A stretch of DNA of 64,000 bases from PALSA-693 sp963781155. Lineage in GTDB: Bacteria > Actinomycetota > Acidimicrobiia > Acidimicrobiales > Palsa-688. Location: contig CAWAEC010000007.1 in NCBI GenBank assembly GCA_963781155.1, positions 372,001 through 436,000 of the forward strand. Direction: 5' to 3'. The position numbers were made by a program, and so were the translations under genes. This document shows positions 24,783-32,065 of the stretch, one piece after another. The notes beneath the pieces are model-generated. The model ran no database searches. It had not been told where the DNA came from and saw only the letters and a program-made list of their open reading frames with translations. Numbering within the stretch: the first letter of the stretch is position 1; every line of letters begins with the position of its first letter.

Positions 24783-26075
24783 GTGACGGATCGACGTGCG
24801 GGCCTGTCTGGCACGGCTGTTGGTGCCCTGTGCATGACGGCGGAGGCTCTGCTCGCGAACACCAGCGAGACCGCGTCGCTCGCGCTCGCGGAATTGGTGG
24901 TCCGCAGGTACCGAAGCCTGAAGCCGGGTGAACGCCTGGAGTTCCTGACCTTCATGCTCCGCGAGCTGGGACCTTCCCGCGCCGCGGTGGACCTGGCTGT
25001 GGATGCGTATCGCCTGGACCGGTCGGAAGCCTCGTTGAGCCTGCTCTTCGAGGCGGTCGAACCCCGTCGCCAGGCGTTGGTCCGGGCGATCAATATGGCC
25101 GCCGGAGGCACGTGGACCGTGCTGACGATGCGAGCCGACGTGCTGGCCCACCTCGACGATCATCCGGAGCTGGCTCCTGTCGAGGCGGACCTGTTCCACG
25201 TGCTTTCGTCGTGGTTCAATCGCGGGTTCATCGTGTTGGAAGGGATCAACTGGCGCAGCCCCGGCGCCGTCCTCGAGCGACTCATCGAGTACGAAGCCGT
25301 GCACGAGATACGAGGATGGGACGATCTGCGCCGGCGACTCGCAGCGGACCGCAGGTGTTTCGGCTTTTTCCACCCTGCCGTCCCCGACGAGCCGCTCGTC
25401 TTCATCGAGGTCGCCCTGACGCGTGGCCTCGCGGCGAGTATCCAGGAACTGCTCGACGCCCCGTTCCCCGACGAGGACGAGTTTCCCGCGGATACTGCCA
25501 CCTTTTATTCGATCACCAACTGCCAGGCGGGGCTTCGGGGAATTCAGCTCGGCAACTTCTTGATCAAGCAGGTCGTGCACGAGTTGGCCACCGACTTGCC
25601 CGAGTTATCGCTGTTTGCCACGTTGTCCCCCGTCCCGGGGTTCGTGCGGTGGCTCGACGAGGCCCGACGCTCCGGCTTTTTCTCCGAGACAGACGGGATC
25701 GCTCTCACCGCTCTGGAGGATCCCTTCTGGTATGAGAACGCGGAGCGGGCCGATGCTCTCAAACCCGTGCTCCTGGGCGCGTGTGCTCACTACCTGGTTC
25801 ACGTCAAGCGGGGGCAGCAACCGGCTGATTCCGTCGCCCGATTCCATCTTCGCAATGGTGCTCGCCTCGAGCGAATCAATTGGCTTGGTGATACCTCGGT
25901 AAACGGGATGCGCCAGTCCCTCGGCTTGCTGGTGAATTATGTGTACGATGCCGCGCAAATCGACCGCAATCACGAGGCATATGTTCACGAAGGCGTTGTG
26001 GCCCACAGCAGGAGTATCAGTAGCCTTCTTTCCCGAACGGACCCGGCAGAAAGAAGAAGCAGCGACTTAGGCTGA
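24783..26075 (+). CDS. Malonyl-CoA decarboxylase
   Basis: This enzyme decarboxylates malonyl-CoA to acetyl-CoA and CO2, balancing fatty-acid synthesis and malonate use. The 430-residue product has a helical N-terminal domain and a GNAT-like catalytic C-terminal domain. Signature stretches are FYSITNCQAGLRGIQLGNFL, LFATLSPVPGFVRWL (catalytic Ser region), FHLRNGARLERINWLGD and LGLLVNYVYD. The length fits bacterial MatA/MCD. GTG 24783 is the start; TAGATT 8 bases upstream may mean a leaderless mRNA. It is a single gene, with no malonyl-CoA synthetase (matB) nearby. Confidence 0.92.
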   Translation: MTDRRAGLSGTAVGALCMTAEALLANTSETASLALAELVVRRYRSLKPGERLEFLTFMLRELGPSRAAVDLAVDAYRLDRSEASLSLLFEAVEPRRQALVRAINMAAGGTWTVLTMRADVLAHLDDHPELAPVEADLFHVLSSWFNRGFIVLEGINWRSPGAVLERLIEYEAVHEIRGWDDLRRRLAADRRCFGFFHPAVPDEPLVFIEVALTRGLAASIQELLDAPFPDEDEFPADTATFYSITNCQAGLRGIQLGNFLIKQVVHELATDLPELSLFATLSPVPGFVRWLDEARRSGFFSETDGIALTALEDPFWYENAERADALKPVLLGACAHYLVHVKRGQQPADSVARFHLRNGARLERINWLGDTSVNGMRQSLGLLVNYVYDAAQIDRNHEAYVHEGVVAHSRSISSLLSRTDPAERRSSDLG

Positions 26076-26133
26076 ACATCACAAACGCCTGCGCAGCCGA
26101 GGCGTCTTCTGTCCGTATCAGGTTGTCTCGTGG

Positions 26134-26685
26134 TTGGCGTCGACCGGGAGGCAGGTCCGAATCCACTTGTACCCGGTGCAGTCATCATCGAAGATCGGAG
26201 ATGTGCAAGCTCGCCCGGCTACTGCCGACGACGCCCCCGAGGTGGTCCGCCTCGCGGCGGTCATGTTTGTCTCTATGGGGCTTGACCCATCCGCGGAGTG
26301 GTGTGCCCGGGCCCGTGATGAGTTTCTGGCGCGACTCGGCCATGGCATGGCCGCGTTCGTCGTCGACCGGCCAGACGGCGGGCGGGGCTTGGCTGCGAGC
26401 GGCGCCGGTCTCGTCGCTGTCCGCTTGCCCTCTCCTCTCAACATGGATGGACGGACCGGCTACATCCAGTGGGTGGCGACCGACGCGACGTATCGACGGC
26501 AAGGAATGGCGCGGGCCGTTCTGCAAGCGCTCCTCCTCTGGTTCGAAGAACAGGAAGTCCCTGTCGTGGAGTTGCACGCGACCCCCGACGGCGAGCCCTT
26601 GTATCGCTCACTTGGCTTTGGTCAGGAGGGCGGGCTACCACTTCGTCGGCGCGCGATCCTGAGCGTTCAGCCGCTCAGGACGTGA
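26134..26685 (+). CDS. GNAT-family N-acetyltransferase
   Basis: The product is a GNAT-fold acyltransferase of up to 183 residues. ARPATADDAPEVVRLA marks beta-1/alpha-1. The acetyl-CoA loop is seen in VATDATYRRQGMARAVLQAL (the R/Q-x-x-G-x-G/A pattern of motif A), followed by VELHATPDGEPLYRSLGF (motif B). The substrate is unknown. The frame starts at TTG 26134, but the first about 23 residues are not GNAT-like. A GTG near 26205 (VQARPATADD) may be the true start. Confidence 0.82.
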   Translation: MASTGRQVRIHLYPVQSSSKIGDVQARPATADDAPEVVRLAAVMFVSMGLDPSAEWCARARDEFLARLGHGMAAFVVDRPDGGRGLAASGAGLVAVRLPSPLNMDGRTGYIQWVATDATYRRQGMARAVLQALLLWFEEQEVPVVELHATPDGEPLYRSLGFGQEGGLPLRRRAILSVQPLRT

Positions 26686-26986
26686 CATTGGCCACTCGGG
26701 TTCGAAACCAAGATTCTCGACCGGCTTCATCGACATCTGACACCGGGAGATCCCTGTCGCTCCGCCTCACGCCACGCCGAGCACCCGATCCGACACGCCG
26801 CGTGTCGATACCTTCCTGAGGCCTCGACTCTTGCCTTCGTTGAGCGCCGCGTTGATACCTTTCGGAAGGCCGGAAACTGTTCAGCTTCGGAGGTTATGCG
26901 CGGAACGCTGCTGCTTGACCTCGCTGAGTGACAATCATGAAAACGACGCACGTGTAAACTACCTACGAAACAAGAAAAACACGGCC
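26686..26986. other. Intergenic stretch without recognisable gene
   Basis: No credible coding frame is seen on either strand. The last part (about 26935-26990) is unusually A-rich on the plus strand for this genome. It forms the T-tracts downstream of the terminator that serves the minus-strand RNA next to it. Confidence 0.5.
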
Positions 26987-27021
26987 AAAAAACACTGATG
27001 GCGCCCAAAGGGCGCCATCAG
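26987..27021 (-). terminator. Strong intrinsic terminator, minus strand
   Basis: There is a perfect 12-bp inverted repeat, CTGATGGCGCCC / GGGCGCCATCAG, with a 3-base loop. On the minus strand it is followed by TGTTTTTT and further T-tracts. It is the clearest rho-independent terminator in the window and ends the structured RNA. On the plus strand no T-tract follows. Confidence 0.85.
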
Positions 27022-27178
27022 CGGAGCGGACCGAGCGGCGGATCTCGGTACCGCTCTCCTGGAGTAGGTGGCGGGTTCCCACTCCAGGTATGTCACCATA
27101 ATCCGGCGTTCCTCCCGTCGTCACGTCGAACCATGATGTTACAGCCCCCACACAGATCGTTTCTGTGTCGTTAGCCCG
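26987..27178 (-). ncRNA. Structured non-coding RNA candidate, family unknown
   Basis: Read on the minus strand, about 190 bases carry four successive hairpins. The first is ACACAG-(AAACGAT)-CTGTGT. The second is CCTGGAGT...ACTCCAGG, enclosing a GGGAACCC-like segment. The third is a 12-bp stem, GAGCGG-t-ACCGAG with CTCGGTCCGCTC, with one bulged T and an 8-base loop. The fourth is a perfect terminator. A TTGCCC-N19-TACAGT promoter-like pair ends near 27185. The open frame that crosses this stretch runs through the terminator and is not protein-like. No tmRNA, RNase P or SRP motif is present. It could be a 6S-type or unrelated regulatory RNA. Confidence 0.5.
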
Positions 27179-27460
27179 GACACTGTAGTCGCGTTTGCAT
27201 ATGTGAGGGCAAGTCACCCCTCCAAGAAATTTCGTGTTTTCCGCCAGGCCGGCGCCGGGTATATCCGACGACGCTCTGTCGCGCAGCGAGTCCGGTGGCG
27301 GGACCAGCTGCCGGCCAGCTGCTCAGCGGGCCCAGCCGGAAGGCTGCATGCGTTACCGGCACTGCCGGCACGGTGTCCCGACTTGATACCTCTAGAGCGA
27401 TCGTTGCTCCGGCTAACCGGTCGCTGAGAACCCCGTCTGAGATGCCGCCCGGTGGTCGGC

Positions 27461-27466
27461 TAGGAT
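27461..27466 (+). promoter_or_regulatory. -10 element of the tRNA-Gly promoter
   Basis: TAGGAT lies 15 bases before the tRNA. A weak -35 (CTGAGA) lies 18 bases upstream of it. The TAGGAT form is common for actinobacterial housekeeping promoters. Transcription would start a few bases before the tRNA. Confidence 0.5.
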
Positions 27467-27481
27467 GCACCAACGGCGCAC

Positions 27482-27555
27482 GCGAGCGTAGTTCAGCGGC
27501 AGAACATCAGCTTCCCAAGCTGAGAACGGGGGTTCGATTCCCCTCGCTCGCTCCA
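27482..27555 (+). tRNA. tRNA-Gly(CCC)
   Basis: The 74-base cloverleaf has a 7-bp acceptor GCGAGCG/CGCTCGC, a D-stem GTTC/GAAC, an anticodon stem TCAGC/GCTGA with loop TTCCCAA (anticodon CCC, reading GGG), a 4-base variable loop, a T-stem GGGGG/CCCCT with loop TTCGATT, discriminator T and an encoded CCA. Confidence 0.95.
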
Positions 27556-27935
27556 GGCGAATCTGGCGCTTCACGACGCGCTCTCGGCTCGCGCACCCCG
27601 ATACCGCCCGGACGACCTGGACCGGGGGCGGTCGACGGCTCCTCCCACAGGAAATGGCCGGCATCGACGTCTACCAGTCGGCTCGTCGTCGTGAGGGCTG
27701 CAGCCATCTATTGGCACACGAACATGCCGACATCCCCGGCTGTGATGACCACACCATTCTCGTCAATCACCGCTGGCGCGGCCATTCGGCACGGTTCGAC
27801 TACTTCGGTCCACGGACGGGCGACCTGCGGCTGGTAGTGGTCCCCGACGCTGGCCACATAGCCGGCGACTACTTCCGCGTCGACAGGACGATAAGACGAC
27901 GGACGCGTGAACGGCCACGTCAGCACATGGCGCAC
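27556..27935 (-). pseudogene. Probable remnant of an alpha/beta-hydrolase C-terminus
   Basis: On the minus strand a frame from 27935 reads ...WTEVVEPCRMAAPAVIDENG and then VVITAGDVGMFVCQ. It meets TAG at 27710-27708 and continues in the same frame as MAAALTTTSRLVDVDAGHFLWEE. VVITAGD and DVDAGHFLWEE match the Asp- and His-bearing ends of alpha/beta hydrolases. No N-terminal half (nucleophile elbow) is found and the frame then runs into the tRNA. It is best read as a decayed fragment. The identification rests on short motifs only. Confidence 0.35.
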
Positions 27936-28029
27936 CTGGACTCCGCGGACAGAGACGAAGAGATCCCGGACTTCCGGGAGCGAGCCAGCGATCCTGCAAG
28001 AGTCCGTGTTGACCCTGCTTGGCTACGCT

Positions 28030-28209
28030 ATGGGCATGATCGGAGCGGTCGTCGTGATCGGCCTGCTGATCTGGGTCGGCATTACCCTGGTCCTCAACAC
28101 CTGGCGCCGGCTGTGGCGACGACGGCCGGCGGCTGTGGCCGAACCGCCCCTGCCGGACCAGTCAATATCGATCGCCGACGAAGCTCAGGAGTGGCTCGAG
28201 AGCCAATAG
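28030..28209 (+). CDS. Small single-pass membrane protein
   Basis: A 59-residue product starts at ATG 28030 (MGMIGAVVV; ATG 28036 is an alternative). One hydrophobic helix (residues about 3-23) is followed by a strongly basic stretch (RRLWRRR) and an acidic tail (DEAQEWLESQ). The positive-inside rule puts the C-terminus in the cytoplasm. The function is unknown. The longer frame from 27907 overlaps the hydrolase remnant and is not convincing. Confidence 0.5.
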   Translation: MGMIGAVVVIGLLIWVGITLVLNTWRRLWRRRPAAVAEPPLPDQSISIADEAQEWLESQ

Positions 28210-28401
28210 CCCGCTCGCGTCTCAACTGTGGTCGCGGTGACCGGCGTGCGGGTCGAGAGTGGCGGTCTCCAGCGGGCGGCCGGTCGCTGACGCCGTCGTC
28301 GGTGTCTCTGAGCGATCGGGCGGCACCCGTGCTTCGCGGGGCGTCACGTTAGGATCACGGCACTCGAGAAAGCGCGATGCTGCACAGACGGGAGGATGAG
28401 C

Positions 28402-29185
28402 GTGAGTGGTGAGCGACTGGTCGGGCGCCGGGTTCTCGTGGTCGGAGGGTCGGCCGGGATCGGTCCGGTCATCGGGAAGGAATTCGTGCCAGGCCGGCGC
28501 TCACGTGGCGTTCGCGGCCCGCCGGCGCGAGCTGTGCGAACAGATGGCGAAAGAGTCCGGCGGCACGGCGATCGGGTTGGGCTGCGACGTGACCGATGAG
28601 GAGCAGTGCGCGAGAGCGGTAGAGGAGGTGGTCGACGGTCTCGGGGGCCTGGACGATGTCGTCTATTCGACAGGGCTGATCTCGATCATCGCTCTGACGG
28701 ACGCCGATGCCGGTATCTGGCGGCGAACCCTCGAGACAAACGTCATGGGCGCCTCCTTGATGACGAGAGCAGCCTTGCCGCACCTCAAGCGTTCGGACGG
28801 GACGGCCGTCTACCTGTCCTCGGTGTCGAGCCGGGGCGGTCCGTGGCCCGGCCTCGGGCTGTACACCGCCAGCAAGGCCGCGCTCAATCGGATGATCGAG
28901 ACATGGCGGTCGGAGCACCCCGAGGTCGGCTTTGCCCGAATCCTGGTGGGCCCAACCGCGGACGGCGCGACCGGGGCAGAGTTCCACTTGAGCGGGTCAT
29001 CTCACCTGGCTCGGCATGGCGTCATGGGGCTGTCCTCGGGTGTCCTGTGCTCACCGACATCGGTCGCTTCGGCCGTCCTGCACATCCTGGGTGAGGGCGG
29101 AGCCCGGATCTGGGACGTCACCGTGCAACCCAACGACCCGCCACTGCCCTGGCCGGAGCCGCCTTCGCTCGACGCCCTGATTTGA
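28402..29185 (+). CDS. Short-chain dehydrogenase/reductase, with apparent 1-base frameshift
   Basis: This is an SDR of about 260 residues. The start (GTG 28402, GGGAGG six bases upstream; ATG 28396 possible) gives GRRVLVVGGSAGIGPVIGKE with the cofactor site GGSAGIG. The frame then breaks near 28484-28490. The rest (QAGAHVAFAARRRELCEQM onward) is one base out of register, so one base seems to be extra. The second part has CDVTDEEQ, LSSVSSRGG (Ser) and YTASKAALNRM (Tyr/Lys). The Arg-rich turn AARRREL suggests NADPH. The substrate is unknown; a second SDR follows. Confidence 0.82.
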
Positions 29186-29228
29186 ATCATAGGCACCGCC
29201 GGCACGGTTCGAATCCGGCCACAATGAC
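29185..29228 (+). other. tRNA 3'-half-like sequence
   Basis: The spacer between two SDR genes contains a T-arm-like element: GCCGG, five extra bases CACGG, then TTCGAAT and CCGGC, followed by CCACAAT. Without the five-base insertion it would be a canonical T-arm. No matching 5' half or acceptor partner lies upstream in the preceding gene. It is best seen as a tRNA remnant or an attachment-site scar; it is unlikely to be functional. Confidence 0.3.
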
Positions 29229-29264
29229 AGGACGGTTTGCCAATGGGTGATGGGAGATGACCAA

Positions 29265-30026
29265 GTGAGCGGATCGATAGTCTGGATTACGGGCGCCACT
29301 CAAGGCATCGGCGCAGCGATCGCCCGTCTGGTTCCGTTCTCGGATGCCAGGGTGATCAACATCTCGCGGCGTCAGCACCCGGAGCTGGAGACCGTTCGAG
29401 CGGACCTCACCGACCCCGCCGACTGGGATCGGATCAAAGAACACGTTCGATCCGAGCTTCGCGACTTCAGTGGTGAACGTGCCATCTTCATCCACAACGC
29501 CATCTACGGCGGCGTGGTCGGGTTCGCCGGGATGGTCGACCCCGATGAACAGTTAAGGCAGGTCTACGCCAACGCGGCCGCCCCCCTGGTACTGGGTGAC
29601 GCCTTCGTCCGCGCCTGCGAGCCGCGCTATGAATCGGGTTTGGTGATGATCTCGTCCGCGGCAGCGCGTCATGCCATGGAGGGGCACGCCGTCTACGGGG
29701 CGGCGAAAGCGGGGATGGAGCAGTGGGTGCGGGCGGTCAGGGCCGAGCGAAGACGACTGGGCGTCGGACCGTGGGTGATCGCCATCCGGCCTGGCTTCGT
29801 TGCGACCGAAGCAGTTCGATCCACTCAAGCCCGTTATGAGCAGACGGGCGAAGACTATCCAGGCCGGGCTGCCGTGGTGGCCGCGCTGGATTCGGGCGAT
29901 TATCTCACGCCGGAGGAATCGGCCCGGCAGATCTGGGATCTGCTGCCCCCCGATCCGAACGGACGCAACGTGCTGTACATCGGCAAGTTCGTGGAAGGTG
30001 CGGGGATCGACGCCACGTCGGGGTGA
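29265..30026 (+). CDS. Short-chain dehydrogenase/reductase
   Basis: This SDR of 253 residues has the cofactor site TGATQGIG, the NISRR turn after beta-2 (NADPH type) and IHNAIYGG in place of NNAG. It also has MISSAAARHA (catalytic Ser), YGAAKAGMEQW (Tyr/Lys) and IRPGFVATE. I chose GTG 29265 because GGGAGA lies 7 bases upstream; GTG 29247 or ATG 29250 would add 5-6 residues. It resembles sepiapterin-reductase-like SDRs. It follows the frameshifted SDR on the same strand. Confidence 0.88.
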   Translation: MSGSIVWITGATQGIGAAIARLVPFSDARVINISRRQHPELETVRADLTDPADWDRIKEHVRSELRDFSGERAIFIHNAIYGGVVGFAGMVDPDEQLRQVYANAAAPLVLGDAFVRACEPRYESGLVMISSAAARHAMEGHAVYGAAKAGMEQWVRAVRAERRRLGVGPWVIAIRPGFVATEAVRSTQARYEQTGEDYPGRAAVVAALDSGDYLTPEESARQIWDLLPPDPNGRNVLYIGKFVEGAGIDATSG

Positions 30027-30052
30027 CGCGGTCGTCGAGCTCCCGCGGCTGG

Positions 30053-30553
30053 CTACGATGAACCGGGTCCGGGCACGCCACAGAGATCGGCCAGCACCTG
30101 TCCGGCGGCATGCACCGGGAGGGCCCACGTCTGGAGACCGACCACGCCGTCGACAGCGATTCCCCCCGACTGCTGGGCGCCCTTGACGGACTGAGCCGTG
30201 AGGGGCCCATAGATGCCGTCCAGCGCGAGAACCGGATCCGAAATGGGGGCGAAGCTGCCCCTACCCTCATTGAGCGCCTGCTGCAAACTGCGAACCACAG
30301 GGCCGCTCGATCCCTGAGCCAGCGTCGGCGGTTCCGGGCCGTCGCCACCGAGTGCTCCCCAGGTGATCGGCCCGACGATGCCGTCGACGGTCAGATGGCT
30401 ATATGACTGAAACTGTTCGACTGCGGCCTTGGTCACAGGTCCGAATATTCCGTCGATCTGGTTGTCGGTCATCGTTCGGCGAACCAGCAGATATTGCGCC
30501 CAGCGGACGGTCGGGCCGGTGGAGCCTTCGGAGATGGTCGGGGGTACGGGCAT
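30053..30553 (-). CDS. Protein with two peptidoglycan-binding-like domains
   Basis: The 166-residue protein is made of two PG_binding_1 modules. Module one has GSTGPTVRWAQYLL and IDGIFGPVTKAAVEQFQ, then VDGIVGPITWGAL. Module two has GSSGPVVRSLQQALN and LDGIYGPLTAQSVKGAQ, then VDGVVGLQTWAL. Each is the three-helix fold that binds cell-wall peptidoglycan. No catalytic domain and no clear signal peptide is seen, so export is unexplained. ATG 30553 follows AAAGGAG; the frame itself opens at 30574. It is convergent with the SDR. Confidence 0.85.
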   Translation of the reverse strand: MPVPPTISEGSTGPTVRWAQYLLVRRTMTDNQIDGIFGPVTKAAVEQFQSYSHLTVDGIVGPITWGALGGDGPEPPTLAQGSSGPVVRSLQQALNEGRGSFAPISDPVLALDGIYGPLTAQSVKGAQQSGGIAVDGVVGLQTWALPVHAAGQVLADLCGVPGPGSS

Positions 30554-30709
30554 GGGGGTCTCCTTTATGAACAACCTCTATGTCGGCGCGAGCACGAGCC
30601 CGTGCTATCCGTTGAAGACCGCCGGCCGGGCGGAATGGATACGCGGGGACACCGCAATTGCCCAAAAGGACAACTGCGGTGTATGCGGAAGGCCACTCCA
30701 CGCTGGTCG

Positions 30710-30738
30710 TTGACGTGTCGACGCGACAGGGCTAGGGT
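30710..30738 (+). promoter_or_regulatory. Promoter of the secreted-protein gene
   Basis: TTGACG (30710-30715) and TAGGGT (30733-30738) are separated by 17 bases, close to the actinobacterial housekeeping consensus. Transcription would begin near 30745, leaving a leader of about 55 bases with the GGAGGGG ribosome site before ATG 30800. Confidence 0.6.
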
Positions 30739-30799
30739 TGCGGACGGCAGCAGAAAGTCGGACTCGCTCAGGTGTCGGGTCCGTCAGGAGGGAGGGGAA

Positions 30800-31279
30800 A
30801 TGAGGAAGACGCTCGGTGTCGTGCTGGCGACGATCGTGGCCGGTGCGATTGGGTTCGGGGTTCCAGCGGCTGCGTCCGCCAGTCCGGCGCACACGGAACA
30901 TTTTCAGTTGGCCTTCACGTCGCCCAACGGACCTGGCTCCATCCTGGCTACGGGGTTTTTTACCGTGGGCGGGACGGATTATCAGGGGAACAACGTGGAT
31001 GTTGCCGTCTTCCATAACGGCGGCTTCAGCATTAACCACCGCGGCGCAAACGTATCGTTCGTCGTCAACCAGCGGACATGCGCCGGAAAAATAAGTGGGC
31101 CGAACGTCCCATTTAGCCTTTACCGAGGCTTCGGTGCATTCAAAGGGATCGCCGGAGCCGGAACAGCCAACGTCCAGGGCACGTTTGTGACCGGTAGAAA
31201 CCCCGTGACGAATCGGTGCAACTTCCGCATATTGAGTTTCATCGAGACGATCCACGCTACTGCCGAGGTGAGTCTGTAG
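30800..31279 (+). CDS. Secreted protein of unknown function
   Basis: The 159-residue product has a textbook Sec signal peptide: MRKTLGVV, a hydrophobic core and AAASASPA as cleavage region near residue 28. The mature part is beta-rich with FQLAFTSPNGPGSILATGFF, a GFSINHRGAN turn and two cysteines (RTCAG and RCNF) that could form a disulfide. I do not recognise the family; the pattern is that of a small beta-barrel export protein. It has its own promoter and a strong RBS (GGAGGGGAA). Confidence 0.75.
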   Translation: MRKTLGVVLATIVAGAIGFGVPAAASASPAHTEHFQLAFTSPNGPGSILATGFFTVGGTDYQGNNVDVAVFHNGGFSINHRGANVSFVVNQRTCAGKISGPNVPFSLYRGFGAFKGIAGAGTANVQGTFVTGRNPVTNRCNFRILSFIETIHATAEVSL

Positions 31280-31374
31280 GAAGCCGGCGTGGCGGGGCGG
31301 CCGGTTGGTCGTTCCCGCCGCCTCGGCCGGGACGGGCGGGGCGCTGAAAGAGCCAAGTTGGCGTGGTGGCGTGC

Positions 31375-31824
31375 TTACGTTTCGCCGGCGAGGCGGTCGT
31401 GGTAACTCATGGGCAGGAGTTCGATGAGCTGGCCGTCCGGGTCGCGGACGTACAGGCCGAGGCCGATGTCCGTGTCGTCGAGCACCGTCCCGCCATACGC
31501 GGAAACCCGAGCCGCGACACCCGGCACGTCCTCAACGCTCAGGGACAAGTGGGTCAGGCCGGGCTCGTTCATGGCCCGCTCCCGATATGCCGGGTTGTCG
31601 GCCCGGTCGTAGTGCAGCAATTCGAGGAGCAAACCGTCTCGTCTCAGGTACACCGCCCGCAGGCCAACCGGCGGGGTGATCCGCAAGAGCTGGGCGGTCG
31701 GGATGTCAGGGGCCGCAAACTCCCGCTCGAACCGGAACGCGAGCAGTTCCTCGTAAAAGCGACGTGATCGGTTGAGGTCGGTGACGCAGTGGCCCACGTG
31801 GTTGTAAACGACGGGGTCGGGCAC
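31375..31824 (-). CDS. VOC-family (glyoxalase/bleomycin-resistance-like) protein
   Basis: The 149-residue protein consists of two beta-alpha-beta-beta-beta units. His in YNHVGHCVTD (first strand), the LLLELLHYD strand (Glu), LTHLSLSVEDV (His) and YVRDPDGQLIELLP (Glu) give the usual metal-ligand set of vicinal-oxygen-chelate enzymes. The role could be a dioxygenase, glyoxalase or isomerase. It begins GTG 31824. The region upstream (31825-32065) contains an AT-rich patch around 31905-31945 that probably holds its promoter. Confidence 0.87.
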   Translation of the reverse strand: MPDPVVYNHVGHCVTDLNRSRRFYEELLAFRFEREFAAPDIPTAQLLRITPPVGLRAVYLRRDGLLLELLHYDRADNPAYRERAMNEPGLTHLSLSVEDVPGVAARVSAYGGTVLDDTDIGLGLYVRDPDGQLIELLPMSYHDRLAGET

Positions 31825-32065
31825 GGCTGCTGAGCATACGAGAGCTCTCCACGTGGCCGCCGCCGCCGGCCGCCCGCCGTCGTGGCCCCTCGTACGTTTG
31901 TGGTATGTTTGCCGCGTATTACGCGACTTTTATAACACAAACCCCTGGGGGGCCCCGGCGGGGTGGCAACCTGGTCGCGGCGTGGGGTGGGCGGCGGCTC
32001 GGGCGACGCCGGCGGTGGCCGCCGGGGGCCGGGCCGGGCCGGGAAGGTGCCAGCGCCCGCTCGCC

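Noticed and set aside
26963..27217. 84-residue minus-strand open frame
   Set aside because: It runs straight through the perfect terminator hairpin and its sequence is not protein-like; the structured-RNA reading fits better.
27708..27710. In-frame TAG in the hydrolase remnant as pyrrolysine
   Set aside because: Nothing suggests a pyrrolysine system, and the enzyme lacks its N-terminal half, so decay is the simpler reading.
27654..28352. 232-residue plus-strand open frame after tRNA-Gly
   Set aside because: It is Arg/His-rich without domain signals and overlaps the hydrolase remnant and the small membrane protein in other frames.
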